Source of the DNA: Hymenopus coronatus
Lineage: Eukaryota; Arthropoda; Insecta; Mantodea; Hymenopodidae
Direction of reading: 5' to 3'
Length of the DNA stretch: 64,000 nucleotides
NCBI GenBank assembly: GCA_030762935.1
Contig: CM060897.1
Span: 115,850,676 to 115,914,675 of the forward strand
Below the pieces are notes generated by a model. That model searched no databases. It saw nothing but the letters and a program-made list of their open reading frames with translations, and had not been told where the DNA came from. This document shows positions 23,165 through 34,663 of this stretch, one piece after another. A program made the position numbers and the translations under genes. The first letter of the stretch is position 1; each line of letters starts with the position of its first letter.

Positions 23165-24293
23165 TCCGATTTGTTCCATTCACATGACTTTCTCTACAAC
23201 TCTGCAACGGTCGCGACGTGTCGCGACGTGTCTGAGTGGTTAGAGCATTCGCCTCTCACCTAGACGATCCCAAGTGACCGCATGTGAGATTTGTGGTGGA
23301 CAAAGCGGCGCTGGGGCTGGTTTTCTCCGCATTTTCCGGTTTCCCCCGCCATCACATTCCATCTTCATTCATGTATCAGCAGTGTTACCGCCTGCGGTGC
23401 CATAAGTAGTTAAAGCGGGCGTTAAACACTACCAACACACCGTCTCTACAACCAATTATTGTTAAAAAGCTTACTGTTCTATTTACTTAATGCTAATCGA
23501 AAAAAAATAGCAGAAATAGTCTAATTACTTGCCTCTGTGTAAGTAGAAGCGAAATAAGGTAGTACCATAGTTTAAAGTGATAGTCAAAAGCTGGTACTAT
23601 GTGACTGATATTCCTTTATTTGTACGGACAGGAGTTAATAAAGTCCTGTGTAAGAAAATAATACTTTTTTAAAGCTGAAACCAAAAACTAGGAATATCTA
23701 AAAAACGACTAACTCAATGAAAAAATTCACATAATATAAATTGTGTGTTTTAAAGTGCTCTACATTTTTTGTGCGGTAAGTTTTTTTTCCATCTCTTACG
23801 GTTTAGCAGTTATGCAAAATTCCGTAAAATTCGTCCAGAATAAAGGAGTTTTAGAAGCTATTACCAGAATATTCAAGATATACATTTTATTTGTGAGGTA
23901 AATATCTTTAATATATGATATTTTAATCAAAATCGTTAGAGCCATTTTTGAGAAAACCAACATTTTCGAAAAAAGTTCTATGTAAAGGATTGTTTGGGGT
24001 GGGTGGATTTTTCTCAAAATCTTCGTGTCGCATCCTTGGAGGTTACTAAACTTGAATATCAAGTTTGGTTTTTACCGACTTTTCGTTTTTGAGTTATGTG
24101 TTCACAGTCACACGGACACACAGACACAGGGACACACACCTGCACGGACCTTTATGTGAAAATGTTTTTTTTTTTTTGTTATAGGGGAACCTAAAACATA
24201 TATTTCTGGTGAAATCTCGGTATCGAATTTTTGGGTGGCGTGCAATATCTTCTCTATACAAGATGTACATAGTATGTGTAGAGAAAGTAAAAA
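23165..24293 (+). mobile_element. F1 repeat, plus, split by a SINE
   Basis: Full-length F1 from TCCGATTTGTTCCATTC to TAGAGAAAGTAAAAA at 24293. It is interrupted 35 bp from its start by SINE-1. It keeps the inner palindrome region (ATATCAAGTTTGGTTTTT, one arm mutated) and a CA-rich tract before CACGGACC. Confidence 0.87.
23209..23453 (+). mobile_element. SINE-1 inserted in F1
   Basis: tRNA-derived head (GTCTGAGTGGTTAGAGCATT, A-box region) with the T-arm part shortened, then the family body (TGGTGGACAAAGCGGCGC) and 3' end AGCGGGCGTTAAACAC. It is flanked by CTCTGCAAC (23200-23208) and CTCTACAAC (23454-23462), a 9-bp target duplication with one mismatch. The first bases contain a doubled 10-mer (GTCGCGACGT twice). 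Confidence 0.88.
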
Positions 24294-24299
24294 GAAAAC

Positions 24300-24744
24300 A
24301 ACCTAGATAACTCATACGGGAATTTGTCAACTCCTAGCCATTTAAAAAAATCAATCACATAGTAACCAGTTGTTAAAATATTTATCTACTTCAGTTTCAA
24401 AAACGGACATTAATTGTTAATTTTCTATTGCAAAAGTGACTAACTGGGTAATTTCTTTGTATTCCACGCATGTGACCATTCTTTACAATGAGAAAGTAAC
24501 GGTTTCCAGAATATTTGGGGATAAATCTTACTTTAGCCCCCAGCCTGTTATTTGTGTCTCTCATGCTCTAAAAATCTTGCTCTACAATGGCAATTGTGTC
24601 ACTAACATTAACAAATCAAGTAACCTTGGCGAGCATAATAGAAGCTTTTAAACCATAGGGTTCTGCGTACTACTAAAGCAATTATTTGTTATATTAAACC
24701 TATACAAACTAATAATTAAACTAATAAGATACACAGCGTACTAA
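24300..24744. other. F1 scrap and unassigned DNA
   Basis: 24308-24395 is a minus F1 scrap (ACGGGAATTTGTCAACTCCT). 24430-24744 is not assigned to anything. Confidence 0.5.
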
Positions 24745-25560
24745 TATACTGTGGCAATTTTCAAGAAAATATCCCCACTCCCAACTACCTTTTATATGGA
24801 GATATTTTCGAAAATTTGGATTTTCTCAAAAGTAGCTGTAACGATTTTGATTAAAGTATTGTATGTTAATAATGATTACATGACAAATAAAATGTATACC
24901 TTGAATTTTCTAGTAAAAACCTCTGAAGACATCCTTATTCTGGATGGATTTTGCGGAATTTTGCTTAACTGCTAAACCATAAGATATATGCAAAAAGTTA
25001 CTGCACAAAAAATGTAGATCTCGTCAGAACACACAATTTATATCGTTTACATTTTGTTGTGGAGGTAACCGTTTCCGATATATTCCTTGTTATTGGTTTC
25101 AATCGTAAAGTACTTACTTGGACAAGACTTTTTATTTTCGTGTTTACTCTTTTAATTCTTTGTTGTTGTTTTAATATTGCTTGTAATGTGTATTACAAAA
25201 GCACGTACGGTCTGTGGACCCGTGCGATTGTTGAAATTCTATGTATGATATTGCCATGTCAATAAATACACTTATTCATTCATTCATACTTGGACAAGAA
25301 GTGTCCGTTTTTCTTTTGTTCTACTCTTGGCCAAGGAAAGAGGCGATTTGCAATGAAAATCCTATAACGACAGCTTTTAAAACATTTGACTACCACTTTA
25401 GCCTAGTTCATTCCCTTAGTTCCATTCCACATATAATGATCTAAGTAATTCTGCTAATTATTATCTCGATTAGCATGGTGTTGAAAGAAGAATTATCTTC
25501 TGTATGAAGTTAGAGTAGGTAGAGAAAGCCATGTAAATGTAACACATCAGATTCTTTTCT
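24745..25560 (-). mobile_element. F1 repeat, minus, tail missing, split by a LINE end
   Basis: Enters F1 at TTTTCAAGAAAATATCCCCA, so hairpin and microsatellite are absent. It continues through the body to the 5' end (AAATGTAACACATCAGATTC). The body is interrupted by the LINE insertion at 25127-25287. Confidence 0.82.
25127..25287 (+). mobile_element. LINE 3' end with ATTC tail and 11-bp target duplication
   Basis: A 161-bp insertion flanked by a perfect repeat, ACTTGGACAAG, at 25116-25126 and 25288-25298. It ends GTCAATAAATACACTTATTC followed by ATTC repeats, like the 3' tail of a heavily 5'-truncated non-LTR retrotransposon with an AATAAA signal. GGACCCGTGCGATTGT matches the 3' UTR of the LINE fragment at 3083-3580. 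No coding part remains. Confidence 0.82.
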
Positions 25561-26023
25561 GTACAAAGTGTGCCTGTGTGCATTAAAATTACATATACCA
25601 CAAACTCATTAAAAGAACCATAAAAGCATTGCCGCAGGAGCAAAAAGGGGAAATTGTTCATATTGCATCTGTCCTGTTTTTCAAAGAGATATCTTTATAC
25701 ACGGAGAGGGACAGCGCGTCAAGCTACGCATAAACGTGCCACCCTGTTCTCTTTTGATCCTACATTTTTACTGCTGAATAACGCACAACGGCGTAGGTGT
25801 TTGGTGGAGTGCCGGATAAACCCTTACTTACATTTCTGTGGCTTCTGTGCATTTATATCAGCCTGTGCTTATAAAAGGATAACCTACAGATTAGGTACAT
25901 TTCATCTGTGTTTATAAACATATGAAGCCGATTCTGTAAGTACTTTGTCTCAAAAGAGCTGGTGACAAGATCGTGCTACTATCGTGGATTGTCATTTGTT
26001 ACACGTCACTAAACAAAAAAAGA
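25561..26023. other. Unassigned stretch
   Basis: Nothing recognised. An 87-codon open frame at 25654-25917 shows no motif. Confidence 0.4.
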
Positions 26024-26888
26024 TCTAATGCATTACACCCACATGACTTTCTCTAGCTCCTCTACAAACTTCCCAAAAAAGATTTTTCTTCTTTCTACAC
26101 AATGCTAATCGATATAAACATTAGAAGAACATTCTTATTTCTTAGTTCCTTGTAAGCAGAAAGGAACTAAGGGAATGCACTAGGCTAAAGTAATAAGTCA
26201 AATGTTTTAAAAAGCTATCCTTATGCGATTATCTTTGCAAATAATTTCTTTGCTTGACCAAGGGTGGGACAAAAGAAAAACGGACAATTCATTTTTGAGA
26301 AAAGTATAAGTACTTCACAGTCGAAACCAATAACAAGGAATATCTCGGAAACGGATACGTCCTTAACAAAAACGTAAAGGACTTGTGTGTTTTGACGAGA
26401 TCTACATTTCCTGTGTAGTAAGTTTTTGTCTATATCTCACGGTTTAGCAGTTAAGCAAAATTCGGCAAAATTCATCCAAAATTTCCAGAAAATTCAAGAT
26501 ATACATTTAATTTGGGATGTAAGTAGCTTTAATATATGGAATTTTAATAAAAATCGTTAAAGCCATTTTTAAGGAAGTCAAAATTCTCGAAAAGTTTCCA
26601 TGTAAAAGGTAGTGGCTTGTGGTGGGGGGATTTTCTTGAAAATCTTCATGTCTCATCCTTGGAAAATACTAAATCTAAATACCAAGTTTGATATTTAACG
26701 GTCTTTTCGTTTTTGAGCTATGCTGTCCACTGTGACATACACACACGGCCCTTTGTCTAAAAATATTTTTTTTGGATACAGGGAACCCTAAAACGTATAT
26801 TTCTGGTGAAATCTCGGTATCGATTTTTAGGTGAAATGCATGACCTTCTCTTTACATTATGTGCATAGTACGTGTAGAGAAAGTAAAA
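26024..26888 (+). mobile_element. F1 repeat, full length, plus
   Basis: Starts TCTAATGCATTACACCC and ends GTGTAGAGAAAGTAAAA. It keeps the inner palindrome region (ATACCAAGTTTGATATTTAA), a short CA tract and a hairpin around TATGTGCATAGTA. Confidence 0.85.
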
Positions 26889-27019
26889 TGTTTAATTATT
26901 GATAGGTAAGTTTGTATTTGGCTGTCATTTAGTTGATTGTTCAACGTATTTTCGCTAACGTGTAAAAATTACACTATCGTTCAATGATTCACAGTTTACT
27001 TTCTCTACTCAGTACTTAA

Positions 27020-27889
27020 TACGCGTGTGAATCAAAATATAAACCGGAACTTTAAATTACTGACTGTGATAGCGAACGGAAAAAAAGGAGGGCTTTGAGA
27101 GGAAGTTGCTGGGGATGTCTGGAGTTGTGGCATTGTTGCGTCACACACTGCAGAGCGGCCGCTCACTTCAGATGCCATAAGCGAGCAAGAGGTACATGTT
27201 GCATCATTATCAATTTTTTGGCAAAAGAAGGCACTAAGCCTTCGGAAATTTTGAGAACACTTTATGCATAGTTTGGGAAAGAAAGACCCAGGTGTATGAG
27301 TGGCACAAAACATTTTTCGGCAGGACGGGAAGCAGTGGAAAATGAACCGCACCAAAGACGACCACAGACAAGCTCACTACAGACAATATTCATGCTGTAT
27401 GTAATCTTATTGAAGAAGATCGGCATATAGCCTTATCTTAAATTGCTTTACTAGTGAGAATAAGCTTTGGAAGTGTTCAAGCAAACGTCAATGATAAACT
27501 CAAATTGCAGAAACTGTCAGATGGGTTCCTCCTCTTCTCAACTAGGAACAAAAATTAACACTATAAAAAGTGGAGGAAATGCATTGGAAATCTCTGGATC
27601 TTCCACCTTACAGTTTAGATTTGTCAACCTGTGACTACCATTTGTTTGGATCACTGAAAGAAGAGCTAGGAGGAAAGCGTTTTGATGATGTTGCAGCGGT
27701 AGAGTACTGCGCAACTGGCTGTGCACACGTTCCTCTTCTTTTCTTCGAGGACGGCATCAAAAAGCTGCCAAATAGATTGCAAAAATGTGTGTGAAATTCA
27801 AGAAATTATGTAGAAAATTTAAATATTTGTTGGCAGATTCAATATAATTATAAAAAAGAATTCCGATTTATGTTTGATTTAACCTAGTA
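27020..27889 (+). mobile_element. Internally deleted mariner element inserted in F1
   Basis: An 870-bp element with matching inverted ends: AATCAAAATATAAACCGGAA on the left against the complement of TTCCGATTTATGTTTGATTT on the right. TA lies at both edges (27020-27021, 27888-27889). The target is a minus F1 tail (26995-27019 and 27890-28025), whose terminal hairpin is split between the two sides. The element is shorter than the roughly 1.3 kb usual for mariners. Confidence 0.8.
27189..27794 (+). pseudogene. Mariner (DD34D-type) transposase remnant
   Basis: N-terminal pieces in shifting frames match the mariner helix-turn-helix region (VYEWHKTFFGRTGSS; TTDNIHAVCNLIEEDRHIAL; RISFGSVQANVND). 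The open C-terminal block at 27570-27794 has LDLPPYSLDLSTCDYHLFGS, where the Asp before YHLF is the third catalytic residue. It then has LKEELGGKRFDD and ends GIKKLPNRLQKCV. The middle of the gene, including the first two catalytic aspartates, is deleted and stops interrupt the N-terminal half. It cannot make transposase, though its ends might still be mobilised in trans. Confidence 0.82.
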
Positions 27890-28072
27890 CATAGGTAGAG
27901 AAGGTAGGTATTGCATTCCACTAAAAATTCGGTACCAAGATTATCACTATTAGCACGCGTTTAGGATCTCCAAAAAAGCATATTTAGAAAAACTAAGAGT
28001 GTGGGGTGTGTGTGTGTGTGAGAATAAGTAACTTAGAAATCTGATGTGTTCCTTTCTCTTCTTCATTCCTTA

Positions 28073-28350
28073 AGGTATGAATATGTTAGCGGCAGGGGAC
28101 ACCCCGGCAACAGCGATCTCTTGTGGTCTACCATTCGGGGGAAGGGATGAGATGAAGGGAAACCACAGGCCAGCACACAGAAGCAGACGGAGCCAAGCGC
28201 AGAGACGCACGGAAGTACATGTTACTATATGACAGCACTGGCGTACCACGGAAGCTACACAGAAGGGTCAAAGTACACGTTCGATGGGGAGCGAACCCAG
28301 AGCTTCCGAATGCCAGTTACAGACGAAACCACCTGAGCCACCAGGCTCGG
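28073..28350 (-). mobile_element. SINE-2 with 14-bp target duplication
   Basis: A 278-bp insertion flanked by a perfect TTCTTCATTCCTTA (28059-28072 and 28351-28364). On the minus strand it begins GAGCCTGGTGGCTCAGGTGG (A-box region) and continues to AGCTCTGGGTTCGCTCCCCA (B-box region), a tRNA-derived promoter. The body differs from SINE-1. No second copy is seen in the window. Confidence 0.88.
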
Positions 28351-28617
28351 TTCTTCATTCCTTACTCTACCTCTCTGTAACAAATTAGTCTTAAAAAGCA
28401 TATTCCTCTAACTACTTCATGCTAATCATTAGTGGAAGTGGTCTTATTACTTACTTTCTTGTAAGTAGAGAGGAAATAAGGGAATGCACTAGGCTAAAGT
28501 AATAGTAAAATATTTTAAAAGCTGGTTGCGATGTGATTAAAATTCCTTTTATTTGAACGGCTAGGTGTTAAAATTGAAGCCAATAAAAAGGAATGTCTCT
28601 GGAAGTGGTTAACTCCA

Positions 28618-28850
28618 CAACAGCATTTTATAACTTGTTTAACAGCTTACCAAATCATGTAAAAGATCTTTCTTTTCAGTTTTTAAGAGAACTATAAAAT
28701 CAACATTGTTCTCTAATCCTATTTATAGCCTTAGAGAATTTTATGACTACAGAGTATTTTTATGCAACATATATGTAGTTTTAATGTATTGTTTCGACGT
28801 TGCTGTACAATTTTTATTGCTCTGGCAAATAAAGATATATATATATGAAA
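28618..28850 (+). mobile_element. LINE 3' end nested in F1
   Basis: One frame reads FYNLFNSLPNHVKDLSFQFL followed by REL, a stop, then further LINE-like residues (ALENFMTTEYF). This resembles the last residues of many LINE ORF2 proteins (N.LP..VK..S...F...L...L....FYS..EF). Non-coding sequence follows, ending GGCAAATAAAGATATATAT, an AATAAA signal with an AT tail. No clear target duplication was found. It differs from the family at 3083 and 25127. Confidence 0.65.
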
Positions 28851-29165
28851 AATAGTGTATTTTAATAATGAATGTCTCTTACCTTTACCAGCAAAAGGCG
28901 TTAGATCCTATTCCCGTAAAATTCAAGATATACATATTATTTGTCATATAAGTAGTTTCGTATAATATACGCTATTTTAATCAACATCGTTAGTTAAGAG
29001 TTATTTTTAAGAAAATAAAAATTTTCAAAATTTTCTCCATGTAAAGGGTGTTTGGGGTGGGGGGTTTTCTTAGAGACTTTTCTGTCACATCCTTGGAAAA
29101 TGCTGAACTTTATATAGGTAAATTTTGTTATTTAATTGATTTTTCGTTTTTGAAATATAATGTTC

Positions 29166-29645
29166 ATGGATGCGGTATTATCTACAAGTTATTCCTTACG
29201 CATTAATTGAAAATACATTACCCCATTTCAGAGCTGTCTACAGTTAAGTGAATGTAAATTATGTTGCTGGGATAATTGAAATACTATAGGGGTGGTCGCC
29301 CTCTAGAATACACGCAGTACATGACAAGAGAGTGACCGTGTAACATTTGGCACAATTACGAGCTAATTTAATTAAGCAAACATGCCAGTGTGAATTCCCC
29401 AGAGATAACTGTAGAAATTAGTTTAGTTGGCGGGCTTGCAAAAATGTCGTCGATGCACGGCTTTGGGTCGATCGATGTGATAAATGTTCCATTACTCTCT
29501 TTAAATTGCGTAAATACTCCTTGCTGATGACGCGAGTACAAGAATCAAACACTTTAATTGCCTTCACAGAAACTTGTAACTTCAATGACATCAATTTATG
29601 CGGCTGAATTACTAATTCAAAATCATTTCCATTCCAAATTAAAAA
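29166..29645. other. Unassigned stretch
   Basis: Nothing recognised between a truncated F1 and SINE-3. Confidence 0.4.
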
Positions 29646-29649
29646 CGAA

Positions 29650-29939
29650 AACTTAGTGACTGCCTCCGTGGTCGAGTGGTCAGAGGTCTTGAGTTTGATA
29701 TCCGGCTGAGATTTTTAACCATAATATTTCCTATCCACCACAGTATGTATGTGAGAGAGAATATGTGTGTGCGAGGGTGTGTGTGTTTGTGTGTGCTTGA
29801 GGTAAGTAAAACGATTTAAACCCAACGTAAAGAACCTACAGACAACGAGTTATTTCTAATGTAAAGCCCCCGTAATGACCTTAGCTGTTAAAGGGGGCTA
29901 TATTAATAAACCCAAAAAAAAAAAAAAAAAAAAAAAAAC
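29650..29939 (+). mobile_element. SINE-3 copy with A25 tail
   Basis: The head reads GCCTCCGTGGTCGAGTGGTC, a tRNA-like A-box region; the T-arm part is degenerate. There is a TG-rich middle, then the 3' end TAGCTGTTAAAGGGGGCTAT, then a pure A tract of about 25. It shares its 3' part with the copy at 34664-34935. Confidence 0.8.
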
Positions 29940-29984
29940 ATTTAGATGCGTTATGTTTATTTAGCTTTTACTAACCATTCTTGT

Positions 29985-30111
29985 CGCCCTCCGAGGTGTA
30001 ATGGTTACCATGCTATCCTCTAAAATCTAAGATTCTCGTTCAAACCTGGCGGATGGTGATGGTTTCTTCCGGACACATAAACCCTTAGCGTATATATCTA
30101 ATCCTAGTCTA
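29985..30111 (+). mobile_element. SINE-4 head fragment
   Basis: GCCCTCCGAGGTGTAATGGT with ATTCTCGTTCAAACCTGGCG looks like a tRNA-derived head with A and B boxes. It differs from SINE-1, -2 and -3. Homology ends where an F1 piece starts, so only the 5' part is seen. Confidence 0.55.
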
Positions 30112-30400
30112 TATTACACGTTCTATGTACATGGTGTATAAAGAGGTTTTGTAATGCACCCAAAAATTCAATACCGAGATTCTACCTGAATAAAAAAAAA
30201 TTAGAAAAAGGTCCGTATTTGTGAGTGTGTGTGCATAGCTAAAAAATGAAAAGTCCGTCAAATACCATACTTGATATTTAGGTCTTGTATCTTCCAAGAG
30301 TGCAACACGAAGATTCTCAAGAAAATATCATGTATATTTTGTTTTTTTTGGGAATAGCATCGTGTCGCATCCTGGGAAGATACTAAACTTAACAGTTCAT
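30112..30400 (-). mobile_element. F1 fragments flanking the DD41D element
   Basis: 30112-30345 is a minus F1 tail with an eroded hairpin (ACGTTCTATGTACATGGTGT). 30355-30395 is a plus scrap (CGTGTCGCATCCTGGGAAGA). The DD41D copy inserts a few bases further on. Confidence 0.7.
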
Positions 30401-30401
30401 A

Positions 30402-31968
30402 TACAGGTGTTTCAAAAATACGGGGCATAATTTCAGGTATGTATTTCCCACGTGTAGACAATTAGATTAGTTCATTATAACATGTGTCCGTAAATGCTTC
30501 ATTTCCGAGTTATGGCCTTCACAACATTGAAATTCACTGGAACGTTTTTCTTTCCGCAGGTTGTTGTCATTACAGAAGATGTTCAAAATGTCCACCTCCT
30601 GCTTGAATACAGACCTCACATCGATGTCTCATTGACCTGCGAACACGATCCCAAACTCCAGGAGTATTGCGTATGTCCTCACAACTTGCCACAATTCGAT
30701 TCCGAAAGGATTCCAAATCCGGCATCGGAGACGAATAAACCAATGATTTGAAATGGCCCCACAAGTAGAAATCGAGAGGGTTCAGATCAGGTGAGCGTGG
30801 AGGCCAAGTAATAGGCCACCTCTACCTATCCATCGATCAGGAAACCTTCGATCCAAGCACCGGCGAGCCGTAAGACTGAAGTATGCAGGAGCGCCATCAT
30901 GCAAGAAGTGAATGTGTTGATGATTGATCAGTGGAGTGTCTTCGAAAACGTCAGGTATGGTGTTTTCGAGGAAGTTTGTGTACGCCTGCCCGTAAGTCTG
31001 TTTACAAGTACATGGGGTCCAACTAATCGACCACCAATGATACCGGCCCACATGTTGAGGGAGAACCGCACCTGGTGATGAGATACAACAGTTGCACGTG
31101 GGTTTTCATGCGACCATACATGCTGATTGTGGAAATTTGTTATGCCATTTCTCATGAACTGTGCTTCATCTGTAAATAATACGACGGCAGAAAAGTTCGG
31201 ATTTTACATCACACTGCTGCAAGAACCACTGACAGAACCTAACGCGTGCAGGGTAATCTGCTGGTGACAGGGCCTGTACACGTTGCAAATGATAAGGATA
31301 CAATTGATACTCGTTCAACAGTCTCCAGACAGTCGTATGAGGAACATTGACTTGCAACGCCAACCGTTGTGTTCTGATAGAAGGAGTCCTGTTCACAGCC
31401 TCCAGAATCTCCTCCTGCACTTCTGGAGTTGTAGATCTTGGTCGTCCCCTTCCCAAACCAGGAGAGGTGAATGTTCCATACTCGCACAGACGGGAATGGA
31501 GACGTACAAATGTCTTCCGATCTGGACATTGTCGCTATAGGTACCTCTCCTGGTACAAACGACGAGCCAGCGCAGCATTGCCGTCCGCCTTAGCGTACAT
31601 GAAGTGTGTCTCTGTCAGCTCTTGATTTGAATACATGTCGCACAGTCTTAACACCTAAAGAACACTGAATGTAACCTTCCTCAGAATGAACTATCAGAGC
31701 GCCCTCCGAATGTCTCCTTTGACGGCAAAGACTTGCGGAAAGAAAATCATTCCAGTGAATTCCAATGTTGTGAAGGCCATAACTCGGAAATGAAGCATTT
31801 CCGGACATGAACTATTTTGATTGTCTACAGGTGGGACTTTCAATGTTGTAAAGGCCATAACTCGGAAATGAAGCATTTCTGGACACATGTTATAATGAAC
31901 TATTATGATTGTCTTCATGTGGGAAATACATACCTGAAATTATGCCCCGTATTTTTGAAACACCTGTA
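30402..31968 (-). mobile_element. DD41D-type Tc1/mariner element, inactive copy
   Basis: Flanked by TA at 30402-30403 and 31967-31968. Both ends begin CAGGTGTTTCAAAAATACGG reading inward. Length (1567 bp) and end structure match the copy at 53584-55147, including the 78-bp subterminal duplication on the transposase 5' side (31750-31960). Its outermost terminal repeats are better matched to each other than those of the other copy. Confidence 0.92.
30570..31636 (-). pseudogene. Broken DD41D transposase
   Basis: Collinear with the 334-codon transposase at 53917 but disabled. Codon 34 is TAG (31537-31535) where the other copy has CAA. An extra A near 31201-31205 shifts the frame just before the first catalytic block. 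Single-base losses near 30990 and 30810 shift it again. Its C-terminus reads through to MRHRCEVCIQAGGGHFEHLL because the codon that is TGA in the other copy is TCA (Ser) here, so this dead copy preserves the ancestral end of the protein. Confidence 0.92.
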
Positions 31969-34292
31969 TATTTTCTTCCATGCTAGCTATAATGTTTAAG
32001 CACTCCTATCCCTGTATTTGATAGTTAAAATTCTGATGAATACCATTTACATAATTTTCTACATCTCTGTAAAAATTATTGCTGAAGAGCTTCTTATTCT
32101 ATTTCATGCTAATCGAGATGCACATTAGCAGATATGCTTTCTTGTAAGAAGAAGGGAAATAATGGAATATATGAGGCTAAAACGCTAGTCAAATTTTTTA
32201 AAGCTGGTTGCCATGTGTTGAAATCCATTTCTTTGTATTGCCAGGAGCTGATATCCCCATATGCGAAAAGTTTAAGTATTTTAAAACTGAAACCAATAAA
32301 AAGAAATATCTCAGAAACGGTCAGTATTACATAAAAACGTACAGGACATAAACTATGTGTTTTAACGGGATCTACGCTTTTGTGTAAGTTTTTGTCTGTC
32401 TCTTAGGGTGTATCCATTATGCAAAATTCTGCAAAACTCATTCAGAATAAAGAGGTCTTCAGAACCTATTCCCAGGAAATTCTAAATATGCGTTTTATAT
32501 GTGTCGTAAATACCTTTAAGATATTGCATTTTAATCAAAAGCGTCGGTCATTTTTGAGAAAAACAAAATTTTCAAATACTCTTTCCTTGTAAAGAGCAGT
32601 TTTTTTTTGGTGGGGAATTTTATGAAAATCTTCGTGTTGCATCCTTGAAAGACACTGAACTTAAATACAAACGAACCTTTTTCTAAAAATGTGATTCATT
32701 CACACGGCTTTCTCTGCCTCTCTGTAACATGTTATTGTTAATAAGCTTATTCTTCCATCTACTTCATGCTAATATTTATCTCTATTACTTAGTTGCTTAT
32801 AAGTAGAAGGGAAATAGGGAATATTCTAGGCTAAACCGACAGTCAAATGTTTTAATATGTGGTTGCTTTGGGATGGACATCTGTTTCTTTGCGTGGCCAG
32901 GAGTTGACAAATTCCCATATGTGAAAAGTTAAAGTATTCTAAAACTGAAACCAATAACAAGGAATATCTCAAAAACGGTCAACTTCACGAAGAAATGTAT
33001 ACAACATAAAGTGTGTGCTTTAACGCGATATGTTTCTCATGGTTTACCGTTATGTGAAACTCCGTAAAATTTATTCTGAACAAAGACGTCCTCAGAGGCT
33101 ATTTGAAGAAAATTCAAGATATACATTTAATTTTTCATGTAAAAAATCTTTAATATGCGATATTTTAATCAAAATTGTTAGAGCTTATTTGTAGAAAATC
33201 AATATTTTCTAAAAGTATTTCATATAAAAGGTAGTGGGGTGAAGATTTCTTTGGGGAATACCAAATTGAAATACCAGGTTTGGTATTTAATTGACTTTTC
33301 GATTTTGAGCTATGCTGTCCACAGACACACACAAGCACACACGGACCGTTTTCAAAAATCTGATGTGTTCCATTCACATGACTTTTTCTACATCTCTGCA
33401 ACAAAATTATTCTATTTACTTCATCTAATCGAGAAAAAATTAGCAGAAAGGGTCTTAATACTTGCTTCCTTGTTAGTAGAAGTGAAATAAGGGGGTACCA
33501 TAGGTTAAAGTGATAGTCAAAACTGGTTGCTATGTAACTGAAGTTCCTTTGTTTGTATGGACACGAGTTCACAAAGTCCTGTATGAGTTAAGTATAAGTT
33601 TTTTATAGCTGAAACCAAAAACAAGGAATATCTCAAAAACAATCAACTCCACGAAAAAAGTGTATATAACATATATTGTGGGTTTTAAGTTGCTCTATAT
33701 TTGCTGTGTGGTAAGTTTTTGTCCGTCTTACGGTTTAGCAATTATGCAAAATTCCGTAAAATTGACCCAGAAAAAAGTCTTCAGAGGCTATTCCCAGAAA
33801 ATTCAAAATATACATTTTATTTGTCAGGTAAATATCTTTAATATACGAAATTTTTATCCAAATCGTTAGTGCCATTTTTTAGAAAATCGACATTTTCGAA
33901 AAAAGTTCCATGTAAAGGGTAGTTTGGGGTGGGGGATCTTTCTCAAAATCTTCGTGTCGCATCCCTGGAAGATACTAAACTTAAATACCAAGTTTATTAT
34001 TTTACCGACACGGACACACGGACACACTGACACACGAACACACATACACGGACCTTTTTCTGAAAATACTTATTTGGATACAGGGGACCCTAAAACATAT
34101 ATTTTCGGTGAAATCTCGGAATCGAAATTTTGGGTGAAGTGCAATACCTTCTCTATACACTATGTACATAGTACGTATAGAGAAATTAAAAACGATTTTT
34201 TCGGACTTAGGGGACCTCAAATCATATTTTCGTTAAAATCTCGACATCAGATTTTGGGGTGGAATTTAACTCCTTCTCTATCCCCTATATAT
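31969..34292 (+). mobile_element. F1 head-to-tail array, three copies plus solo tail
   Basis: After about 60 bp of unassigned sequence, copies begin at 32032, about 32691 and 33359. The first two lack the tail module and stop at CTAAAAAT or TCAAAAAT within the sequence TTTTTCTAAAAATAC; the next copy starts directly from that A-run (ATGTGATTCATTC; TCTGATGTGTTCC). The third copy is complete to 34192 (ATAGAGAAATTAAAAA). A further solo tail follows at 34193-34292. Confidence 0.85.
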
Positions 34293-34663
34293 ATGTCTAA
34301 CATTATGATAAGCGTTCGTTACAGGATAAGTGCTGTTGTGGTGCAAAACGATTTGTGGTTCTTGGAGAATTAGCAAGCAGTTAGTCGTCTCTTCAACAGA
34401 CGATGGAAATTTAAAACCAATTCAGACTGAGATTGCCTTTACCATTCATCAACTAATGTACAGCTGTTTGTCTTCCCCAGACGATGCTGCTATCAATTCT
34501 GCACGGATAATTGCTAGGTCCTTCACAGCATCTTAATTGGATGACCTCCCTTAAATCATTACTTAGGCAGCATCTGTGCCTTGTGGTGTGACTAAATATA
34601 CCGTTACTCTCCACACAACGCTCATCGTCTCTAAAACTGGCAGTTATACTTAGACAATGTACA
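34293..34663. other. Unassigned stretch
   Basis: Nothing recognised. Confidence 0.4.

Larger units (their letters stand above)
28040..29165 (+). mobile_element. F1 repeat, plus, with two nested insertions, 3' truncated
   Basis: Starts TCTGATGTGTTCC. SINE-2 interrupts it at 28073-28350 and a LINE end at about 28618-28850. It then resumes (TCAAGATATACATATTATTT) and stops near 29165, before the CA tract and tail. Confidence 0.82.
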
